A DNA stretch of 64,000 nucleotides from the NCBI GenBank assembly GCA_950295325.1, contig OX485809.1:21950001-22014000 (forward strand), in the 5' to 3' direction. Made by a program: the position numbers and the translations under genes. Positions within the stretch are counted from its first letter, which is position 1. The number at the start of each line of letters is the position of its first letter. This DNA comes from Polytrichum commune (Eukaryota; Streptophyta; Polytrichopsida; Polytrichales; Polytrichaceae). The notes below the pieces were generated by a model. That model was not told the DNA's origin and searched no databases. It was given only the letters and a program-made list of their open reading frames with translations. Of the stretch, positions 44,841 to 54,300 are shown one piece after another.

Positions 44841-45399
44841 CACCACTACACCGTTTACGGTATTTAGTGTCAAGTACACTATTTGTGAAGGGCCTAAACT
44901 AGATGCCCAAAGGTTTCAAAGTGTCACGTCTGCTAATTGCCAATATAATTTTGTTTGGCACCATAAGTATTTTCTTCAAGTGAAAAAATATCTACATTAT
45001 GACATTTAGAGTAGCGCATTGGGATGCTTTAGATGATAGTCTTGCATTTTAGTATGCAAGTGGAAGGTATTTTTGAGCGTATCAATGGCAAGGGTCATGT
45101 GTATACATTTTAATATGTAAGAGGAAGATATTCTTGAGCATACTAATGGCAAGTGTCATTTGTGTACACTTTAGTCAACTTTGTAGATCATTGTGTAATA
45201 TAGGCATGCACCTCATAACAATATTGAACATACTCATGCCAAGACATTAGTAAGCACACTTGAACGCCAAATGTCATGACATGACACTTTTGGTGGAGTT
45301 GTTAATCATCAATGTTACCTAGCATACGCATCAAAATAGGGTACGTGACACTATTACACTTGTGACACTAAATATCATAAACGGTGCAATAGGAATGGT
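44841..45399. mobile_element. short (559-bp) relative of the 4.1-kb TIR element
   Basis: TIRs CTACACCGTTTACGGTATTT and its inverted partner (45362-45392). Directly flanked by an 8-bp repeat GGATCTAC (44833-44840 and 45400-45407), a candidate target duplication. Its right about 130 bp matches the left end of the 32.87-kb element in reverse orientation, and its left about 400 bp matches that element's right end. It therefore looks like the same family lacking the 3.4-kb array-bearing interior. Confidence 0.8.
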
Positions 45400-45470
45400 G
45401 GATCTACTTGCATGTATCATTTTGGACACTTCGTGTTAGGTTGGTGTGTCAAATAGACCCACCATTCCTA

Positions 45471-45695
45471 CTACACTAATTATCCCACTTAGTACATGTT
45501 ACTATTCAAAGTCACGCAATGCAATAACATCTTACTCAAGAGTTGGCTTTTTTACTAACGGAAGTTCAATAGGTTATTCTGATGTTATAAAACATAAATG
45601 ACTTTGCTTGGTAACATAATTACATTCTCATCAAATAGTTATAGCGTTGCCTAACTCCAAATAGTAACACACACTAATCGGGGTAATTAGTGTAG
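45471..45695. mobile_element. MITE with CTACACTAATTA terminal repeats (225 bp)
   Basis: Left end CTACACTAATTATCCCACTT. Complement of the right end: CTACACTAATTACCCCGATT. Both continue to 'GTTACTAT', a TIR of about 35 bp. Non-coding. Confidence 0.8.
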
Positions 45696-45699
45696 CGTA

Positions 45700-46104
45700 C
45701 ACCAAGGCTGGGTTACATTAGAGTCAAGTTCAAAACACCCCTCAAGAGACCTTCCATTCGGACCCAAGATTGGACCCAAGCTTGAAGATTGGTTTTTGTA
45801 AACTTTGAGTACTTTCTTGAGGCAGGAAAGTGATACCACATTAGTCCTAAACTTTGTTCTCGATCAACATGATCACCCAATTTCTTTGGTCTGGAACCCA
45901 AGTGTAAACCCACCCAAACTATCTTATTTAGTGTGGCCCACACTAATCATCTTAACCCACATATATTACTTGCAGTCACATGACACTTGGTATCACATGA
46001 CAAGCCACAACAACTACTCTAAAAATCAACAGGGCACAGAATAAATCAGATGTCATGAAGTAATTGGAATGGAGCAACACTTGACAAGCCCTGAGGTCTA
46101 CTCT
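45700..46104. other. intergenic, no gene seen
   Basis: No recognisable feature. Several CACTAA-type fragments but no paired ends. Confidence 0.3.
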
Positions 46105-46112
46105 ATCCACAA

Positions 46113-46318
46113 CAGTGTCCGGGGAGATTTTCGAGCATAATCAGTTGAGATTGTAATGTTTCCAAGTCTACCAGGTTACAGGTATGATCTTTCGGTTTTA
46201 CAAAAATTAATTTGATGTATTCTATAGATTCCTCTAAGATGATAGGTGAATTTCTTGCAGTCTTGAACTTCAACCAGTTATTTCTTGACCTCAACCGGTC
46301 GGTTATCTCCGTTCATTG
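46113..46318 (+). mobile_element. hAT-like CCGGTT MITE with 8-bp duplication
   Basis: Starts CAGTGTCCGGGGAGATTTTC and ends ...CTCCGTTCATTG. Flanks ATCCACAA (46105-46112) and ATTCACAA (46319-46326) are an 8-bp duplication with one difference. The interior is collinear with 49718-49945 and 42317-42766. Confidence 0.9.
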
Positions 46319-46329
46319 ATTCACAACAC

Positions 46330-47845
46330 TAGGCATCCGATATACCTGACTAGAAAATGTTGCTCTTGACCTCCTGGGTGGGCACATTTTTGCACGAAAA
46401 TCCACTGAAACTCATGCCTAACCTCCCCAGATCATGCATTATTGGATCATGGCACTGAAGCTCTAGGATAAAACCCCTTGACTTGGAGCCTTACGAAGTG
46501 CAAAAGCTGACAACTTGGTCGAAAATGTAGGCGAGTCTTGTTCTTACTGTTGCTGCTGTTGCTGCTCTTGTTGTTGTACTATTTCTTCAAGGTGACCGGA
46601 TGTTTCCCCCATGGTGATCACATTAGAGTCAGGGAGATGCTTTGCCACCCAAATCTTGGTTGATCAAAGGAATGAAGAGATGTCGATCAAGGGGCTTGCA
46701 AGATTCAATTTTATCCAAACAATAACGCCCTTCACCTTGATCATGCTAGGAATATGCTTGCAGCAATTTGGAACATTCCATACTCTTTTACCTACTCTTG
46801 TCAGAAAACATCACATAACTTTCTAATCCAAGAAATCGGTATCTCAAGCCACGATGCCTTTTGGTGGCGCATTTCAAACCAGTAAGGTTGACATGCCTAA
46901 ACCAAACACGATAAATTCAAGTGCTTTGTGGTTAGGAGTGAATCTGAGAACTGGCACCAAAAAGATGTTCAACAGAGATTGGACTAAGTGCTCAAAATAT
47001 GCCAACCATTCTAGGCTCGGTAATCAACATGATTCGGGGGGGACCTATATGAGCTCTGGATTTGGGGGACCTATATAACCATCTTGTACTAATTGTGTCT
47101 TATGTCCTAGAAGAAGTAACCATTTCCGACTCATCTACCTTAGTATGGAAACCAAGTTGGAAAGAATTACAAGACCTCCAAGAACATCTTGTCAAATGAT
47201 AACCTTCCACAGGATTAACAAGGGCAACAACAAGAAACAAATTGAGTTTCCTAAACCAGAGAGGAGGATGACACCAGAGTGCTTGCAAAAGCACAACCTT
47301 GATTCACAATCTACTCTTCTGCAGCTCAAGGCATTCGATGATCAATGCCTTCAAAGTTCAAACATTGCTCCTTCATTGTTTACAACTCTCAACCACTTCC
47401 TCACTCAACCTTTGTAAAACTGCTTCTACAAGTTGATGAACGGCGTGCAACAGTGTTGCATGTGCACATATGGTGATCCAGCTTCACATACTGGCATCAA
47501 AACCATTTTCACTGTCCATCATTTCAAATTCCACAATCCACAAACAATTGTCACCTGTGGACTCAGTGATAACTTTGAATACAACGGATACACAGAAGTA
47601 AATCCTTGACCTCTTGGTTTCTTCAGCAAAAGTGTTCCTATCATACTTGTGAGATTTTTGAACAAGGCGACAAAAAAATGCATGAGATTGACATCCATAT
47701 GTGAATATGAATAGAATCTAACACTTGCCTGAATTGTATCCGTAGTTACATGTATGCCAAATTCACAAGTAGCCTCTCCATTTGATCATCATCATCATCA
47801 ACACCAAGACATTCTTCAAAGAGAGAGAGAATGAATTAGAGAGAG
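46330..47845. other. region downstream of the acetyltransferase gene; no protein gene recognised
   Basis: Sequence composition is less repeat-like than further left. It contains frames of 70-90 codons without recognisable content (46611-46826, 46854-47078 and 47145-47417, all +). 46980-47120 carries a fragment of the interspersed repeat with a G run. A (CAT)n run lies at about 47786-47802 and (GA)n at 47820-47830. The part nearest 47846 would be the 3' UTR of the minus-strand acetyltransferase gene. Confidence 0.35.
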
Positions 47846-48949
47846 CTACGGCTTGCAATTGAGGAGCGCCTCACGGTCGAGGACGTATCTCCGAATCTCA
47901 GGTTTGATCTGAGCTCCCATATCTTCACAGAAATTGATGGCAGGGAAGTTGGAGTAACCCACCGCCCAATCCATTCGCTTCGTCCCGCGCTTCACAGCTT
48001 CTTGAGCAACTTTTTTCAGCAGCATTTTGCCTAACCCTAGCCTCCGGTAGGGTTTCCTGATGTACAATGCTTCAATGTACAACCCCGCTTTGGCAAGTTG
48101 AGTAGAATAGTTCGGAAACACATGAATCCAACCAACAACAATGCGAGGAGAAACACCAGCTTCGCAAGAAACCGTAAACCTTTCCGAGTCTGGATCCTCT
48201 ACCGAAGCTCCAAGAGTGAGTTCTCCGATGGTTTGTGCAAGATTTGTTACATCCAAATGTGATTCTCCCTTCGATGATGATAATGGTTTTGATCCTTTTC
48301 CTCCAGATGTGAGTGTCAACGCTTGGGCAGATGCATACACATCCACCACATCGTCGAGGGTTACATCGGTGGTGGATTTGAAAACCTCCAAAACAGGTTC
48401 CTCCATGTTGGCATCGGAGGAAGACTCTACCACTTCCAGAGATGTTGTGCCAACCTTGAAATCCTTGAGGAACTTGCCTCTGTAATTGACGTTGCTTGTA
48501 GATCGGAAAAGCTCAATCTCGACATCATCTGCAAGTGGAGAACTGCATTCTTCACCATCCTCGCTAAGATCTCGGCCACGGTTGCTAACCCTGCCTCGTC
48601 CCCCGGGCCGAGGTCTGATGTTTTTCACCTCGGCTACCATCTGTATTGGAGGAGGCTCCAAAGTCGAAATGGAATTCTTGGTAACACTTGTTTCCTCATC
48701 TCCTGATGCTACCATCACCTTCTTGGCATCCTTTTTTGCACATTGTGACTCGGAGGCTTCGAGGAGGAAAACGGTGGGACCTTCAAAGGGAGGGTGGCTG
48801 AAGAGAAGCTCAAGGAGGTTTGAATCTGTGGCAGTGCACGTGGATGCATTGCCTGAAACTTCTGCGAACTGGTGCACGAGTTTGGTGATGAGTGGGACAT
48901 CTTGCTTCGATGCCAACCGAATTGTGGCCTTCATCGCCATAGCCATCAT
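47846..48949 (-). CDS. NATA/SSAT-like GNAT N-acetyltransferase with long internal insertion (367 aa)
   Basis: GNAT-fold acetyltransferase related to plant NATA1/2 and spermidine/spermine acetyltransferases, which transfer acetyl from acetyl-CoA to amines. The open frame continues upstream only through TTG, so I take the first ATG (48947-48949). The N terminus has the family start 'IRLASKQDVPLITKLVHQF' and the 'LLFSHPPFEGPTVFLLEAS' strand (to about residue 66). The second half starts at about 265 with 'VVGWIHVFPNYSTQLAKAGL', then 'YIEALYIRKPYRRLGLGKML'. The acetyl-CoA loop is R-R-L-G-L-G at about 302-307. Between them lies about 175 residues that are Ser/Asp-rich, far longer than the few tens usual here, including three related stretches near 142-201. 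In 'NFCEDMGA' (about 339-346) Cys replaces the usual Tyr. No introns seen. The fold assignment is secure, the substrate is not. Confidence 0.85.
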   Translation of the reverse strand: MMAMAMKATIRLASKQDVPLITKLVHQFAEVSGNASTCTATDSNLLELLFSHPPFEGPTVFLLEASESQCAKKDAKKVMVASGDEETSVTKNSISTLEPPPIQMVAEVKNIRPRPGGRGRVSNRGRDLSEDGEECSSPLADDVEIELFRSTSNVNYRGKFLKDFKVGTTSLEVVESSSDANMEEPVLEVFKSTTDVTLDDVVDVYASAQALTLTSGGKGSKPLSSSKGESHLDVTNLAQTIGELTLGASVEDPDSERFTVSCEAGVSPRIVVGWIHVFPNYSTQLAKAGLYIEALYIRKPYRRLGLGKMLLKKVAQEAVKRGTKRMDWAVGYSNFPAINFCEDMGAQIKPEIRRYVLDREALLNCKP

Positions 48950-49717
48950 CAAAATCAAAAGTCTTCAAACCTTAGCCCTCCAGAGCGCAGGAATCGGATC
49001 TGGCTGGTTACGAAACTTGGAACTCCACCCGATCCAAAACCTCTCCTAAACCCCGAGGTCAGATTTTAGCAACCCCAAGAGACACAAGATCATCCCACCC
49101 ATAATGGGAATAATGCAAAAAAGCTTCTCACCGAAGCTTTCTCACACAATGTGCACAAATGATGTCCAAAAAACCAAAAGATTTGGGGTTACCTTACATT
49201 CCAGCGTTGATCTCTTCTCTTTCCTTACTACTTCCTTCCTCACATTGCGGCTACTCACTCAAGAATTGACAACGGCTGCTTATTACACTTGCCTAAACAT
49301 ATGGAGTTGCGATGATGAAGATCGAATGACACAGACTGTGGATCCCCCTGTGCAACCGCAAGGAAGACATCGACATCGACATGAGGAAAGGACAGTGTTT
49401 GATCGATTCACGAGGAGCATGCATCGACCATTGAAGTTAACTTAGCGTGCATCCGAAAGGAAACGGCGACGGAACAGGCACTGAAGGAGCATTGAGCAGC
49501 ATGAGTGCATGTTGAAGAAGCTTGGCGATGAGATCAGCAAGGTACAAGAGTTGGTGTGCTATTTTGGGATGATTGCAAGCATGCAATCATCTTCCCTCCA
49601 AGCACATCCTGAATCTTGAATTTCAACAGTGTCATTTCTAGATCAAGTGTTTACAAAGTAACAAAAAGGATGTTATCGAAGTTACCTTGAATTCTCAGTT
49701 GGAACTTGGTTCCTGCT
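48950..49717. other. 5' flank of the acetyltransferase gene
   Basis: Probable 5' UTR and promoter of the minus-strand acetyltransferase gene (about 48950-49250). No protein gene seen. The frames on the plus strand have no recognisable content. Confidence 0.35.
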
Positions 49718-49945
49718 CAGTGTCCAGGGAGATTTTTGGGCATAATCGGTCAAAGTCCTGGTGTTTCCGAGTCCAACCGGTTACATGTTGTGGTTCTTCC
49801 AGGCTTTCTTTATTAATATAAAATACATTCTATAGATTCCCCTTAAAATGACCGGTAACTTTCCTAAGTCTTGAACTTCAACCGGGTTATTACTCAAACT
49901 CAAACGGTTCATCTGTAAATAGTGGTCGGTTCTCCCTGTTCGTTG
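49718..49945 (+). mobile_element. hAT-like CCGGTT MITE with perfect 8-bp duplication (228 bp)
   Basis: Flanked by TTCCTGCT at 49710-49717 and 49946-49953. Ends CAGTGTCCAGGGAGA and, inverted, CAACGAACAGGGAGA (11 of 15 identical). A CA-start with 8-bp duplication fits the hAT superfamily. The interior carries several CCGGTT-type motifs. It is the reference copy for the family in this window. Confidence 0.95.
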
Positions 49946-49954
49946 TTCCTGCTG

Positions 49955-51329
49955 GTCGATGCCAGTAAGTTGTGATAAGTAACGGTGGTGTTTCCCTAAA
50001 CCCGTTTTTTAGGAAACACAAATAATCTGATAGACATTTTTAACGTCCATCTATCCATCCTTTTGAAGCACATATACAGTAAATTAGATGGCGGTGGACA
50101 TCCTGGCAGTAGGCTATTGATACATTTCCTATATTTAGACTTTCCTAGATCTACTCCAGGTTTCTATGGGTATTGGATAGAAACGTTCCTGTTCAGCCTC
50201 TATGCCTGAACTTCAGATAACATAGATGTATCAATGTCAGAAATTCAGATACTATACAGAGCTCATTGGGTTTTGCCTTTCCAATCTCTGGACTTGACAA
50301 ACCACTGGCGTCAGTGCTGCTGAACTTAAAAAGTTCTGTCATTTTGCTTGCTATACTGAGTGTGGCAACACGGAATACCCAGAATGATGGAACCAATACT
50401 CAAAGCCGCAGTACAGGCACAACAAAACAATATTGTGACTTCACAGAATGCAATATACCGCTAAATGCACAAAACCAAAGGCTAATTTGTATCCCTCCTC
50501 CACATGTGTACAGTGAGAATGACCAGCTGACCAACTAAGTGGTGCCAGAATGTATCAGCAATCAGATGTAAAGGTAAGAATATGGACAACAGGGAAAACA
50601 CTCTGTAAGTGATGGCCTTGCAGTGGCCAAAACAATAGTAAATACTTTTAATTCCTGTCCACAAAGCACCCCTAATTAAATTCAGTGTCTGAAGAAGTAC
50701 AGCGGGCGTGGGACTTGCCACAAGGATGCGCATGTGAGAAACATTGACTGGCGGAGCTTCCCTTCATTGATCACATCATAGTTTTGTGTGGATTGAGCCC
50801 TGACAGCTCAGGTGATAAATTGTCACCAATCTTTTCACCAAAATGTGGACGAAAATTACACTGCAACACTCAGCACATGTGCTGTTAAAATTCACAAATA
50901 TGAAGAGAAATTCCACCAAACCGCACTTGATCACCACCAGCTTTTGGGAGCATACGGAAAACAGTGATGATTTATGAGTATGTGATGTTACATTAAATGT
51001 TAATTCCATCAGAGTAGACCAAAACAACAGGTAAACTCCAGCACTTTGAAACACATGATACTCTAGATTGGTTTTCAAGTAAATATCGCATTCTTGTCAG
51101 AAGTTCCCAGGATGACAACGAAATAGCTGCCACAATACCTCAAACTCCCTTTTGTCCTTCCAACTTCTTCAGAGATGTACAGATGGTTAACCGGTAGCTG
51201 ATTCCTGTTGCCACATCGTTTGCAGCTGTCAAAACTCTTTACAAGTAACAGGTTTCCAGATCACAAGGATGTCTAACTGTATCTACAATACCTAGGAAAC
51301 TAAACCTTATCAAGGATTGCAGCTTGCTG
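49955..51329 (-). other. intergenic plus 3' UTR of the SPT6-like gene
   Basis: The right part, up to 51329, follows the SPT6-like stop codon on the minus strand and is presumably its 3' UTR. The polyadenylation site is not identifiable with confidence. No other gene seen. Confidence 0.4.
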
Positions 51330-54300
51330 TCAATCCCAGCCTTGACTGGGTCCACTCTCATAGTTTGGCCATCGACCGCCCCGGCCTCCCCTCAAGCCAC
51401 GCCCTCTCTCTCCCCCTCCTCTGCCTCTATTACCTCTCTCTCCCCTTCCTCTGTCTCCATATCCTCTATCTCCTCTATCTTGCCGGTCACCGCCCCAGCC
51501 TCCTCGTGACGGCCGTGAATTCCAGCCACCATCACGCCCTGAACTCCCATTTGCAAAAACAATGAATCATCAAACCCACAGGAAACATGCTGAACTAAGC
51601 AGTGGTATAGACACTACACTGGTCATTGACTTGGAAATCATTACAAAGTTCCAAAATTGAATCTTTAGAACTCAAGTGAAACCCCCATTTACATCCAGGG
51701 AGATTGAAACATTCTGCAGGTCACTAACAGAGAGAAAGAACCCAAATTTGAATCAAGAGTTTATTGTATGTGTACCTGGAGCTGTTTCTTGCTGCTCCCA
51801 TCCCTGAGCACTTTCTCCACTTCCAGAGCCCCATTTCACAGTTCTGGGAGAGATTGCACCCCAATCTGGCCCATCTGATTCATTTTCCTTAGTTTCTGCT
51901 GTATCCCAGCCAGAAGTTCCTCCAGATTTGACTGTAGTATCTGCAGGTTTTCCTGCACTTCCATCCTCGCCCCACCCTGTTCCTGACGGTTTCTTCTCAG
52001 AATCAGTATCACCCCAACCAGATGATTTAGCTGCACCAGCATTGTCACCCCACCCTGTTCCTGATGGCTTATTCTGAGCACCACTGTCGCCCCAACCACA
52101 GGACTTACCTGCAGAAGCATCCTCACCCCACCCTGTTCCTGACAGTTTCTTCTCAGATTCACCTTCACCCCATGCAGATGCGTTAGCTGCACCCGCATTG
52201 TCACCCCACCCTGCTCCTGATGACTTCTTCTGAGCACCACTGTCGCCCCAACCAGAGGACTTGCAAGCAGAAACATCCTCGCCCCACCCTGTTTCTAATG
52301 GTTTCTTCCCAGATTCACCATCACCCCATCCGGATGCTTTAGCTGCACCAGCAACCTCACCCCTCCCTGCTCCTGATGACTTCTTCTGAGTACAAGTATT
52401 GTCCCAATCAGACGACTTTCCTGCAGAAGCGTCCTCTGGTTTCTTCCCAGAAACAGCACCAACCCACCCAGATGATTTGCTTGCACCAGCGTCCTCACCC
52501 CACCCTGCTTCTCCTGATGACTGCTTATGTGTTCCACCATCACCCCAACCAGAGGAGTTTCCTGCAGAAGCATCCTCACCCCATCCGGATAATTCGCCTG
52601 CACCTGCATCCTTGCCCCACCCTGTTCCTGATGATTCCTTCTGAGTATCACCATCACCCCAACCAGATGACTTCACTGCACCGCTATCCTCACCCCAACC
52701 AGTACCAGATGTCCTTTTTCCAGGATCATCATCACCCCACCCAGATGACTTTCTTCCACTAGCCTCCTCACCCTGTCCTGTTCCTGATGACTTTTTCCCA
52801 GAAACATCATCACCCCACCCAGATGACTTTCCTGCACTAGCATCTTCACCCCACCCTAAATTTCCTGTGCTCCTTTCACGACTTTCTCCCCTCCCCGATG
52901 ATGTTTTTCCAGCATTACCATCGCCCCATCCTGATGACTTCTCAGTGCAATCTTTGTCATCACCCCATCCAGATGACTTCTTTGCAGTATTCCTATCACC
53001 CCACCCAGATGAATTCTGTGTGTCTCTGTCAGAAACCCAGTCTCCTCCAGGACGGCGTCCTCCAGAGGAATTCTGTGTGTCTCTGTCGGTACCCCAGTCT
53101 CCTCCAGAGCGGCGTCCTCCAGATGAATTCTGTGCATCTCTGTCAGAACCCCGACCTCCTCCAGAGTGGCGTCCTCCTGCATTGTTGAAATAAACATCCC
53201 ACATTAGTAATCATGCTCAGAACTAATCAACTTACACTCCAGGGACACTCAATTTTTTTTTTGCAATGGCATGCCGAAGTCAAAACATATCACATAGCTA
53301 ACTCTCTTTCATCTTCAGAAACTAAAATCTACCACTGCTTTCACAGAAGGATGCAGAAAGGCAGACTAATTACAACAACTTCCTTACTAGTTCATGCTTC
53401 ACATTGCATTCCCAGGAGGTGCTTGTGCAAGAGTTTTAGATGGATTGCACTGACCTCGTCTCCCATACTCCCAATTTCCTCTTCCCCGGCCCCAAGCAGG
53501 AGTATCTCTTCTATCATTCCAGCTGTCCTGAGCAGGCTTCCATGCTCGTGCTTGATTACCTCCCCAGTCATTGGATTTATCTTGGCCACATCCACCACTT
53601 TGGCCCCAGCTTGACATACCTCGGTTGCTATTCCAACCACCTTGGTTGCGATCCCCATCCCTATCTTCATTGTGGCTTCCTTGCTTATCACCCCATCCAT
53701 CAGATGCTGCCACAGAATCCCACCCTCCTCCATCCTCGCCTGCTGATTCTATCACAACATCCCATCCTACTCCACCCCCGCCTGCTGATTCCGTCACAGT
53801 ATCCCAAGCATTATTGTTCTTTGCAACATTTCTGGTTGACCCATCCTTGTCAGCACCCCACCCACTAGAGCTCTCTTGCTTATGACGTTCACCACTTTGT
53901 CCCCAGCCCGATTTGTCTTGGCTGCCACAACCAGCTCCAGTTGGGCCCCTGTCTTGTACAGTATCCCTTCCCCACCCTCCTCCCGTACCTGCTGATTCTG
54001 CCGGACTATCCCAAGCACTATTGTCCTTGTGCCTGTTGCTTGTTGTCTTAGCCTTGTCAGCACCCCACCCACTGGAGCTCTCTTGCTTATGTCCATCACT
54101 TTGACCCCAGCTCAATGTATCTTTACTACCACCACCAGCTTTGTTGTGACCCCCATCTCTATCTCCACTCTCCTCCCCTCCTTGCACAGCATCCCACCCT
54201 CCACCCCCAGCTTCTGGTTCTGCCATACTGTCCCAACCACCATTGTCCTTCTCCATGTTGGAGGTTGTTGTCTTATCATTGTCAGCACCCCAACCACCGG

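Noticed and set aside
53399-53454. Stop codon at 53399 as the end of the SPT6-like protein
   Set aside because: A donor G|GTCAGTGC at 53454-53455 joins in the correct phase to an acceptor at 53177-53178. The following exon continues the GW repeats and a last exon ends 'GPSQGWD'. Use of the 53399 stop by intron retention remains possible.
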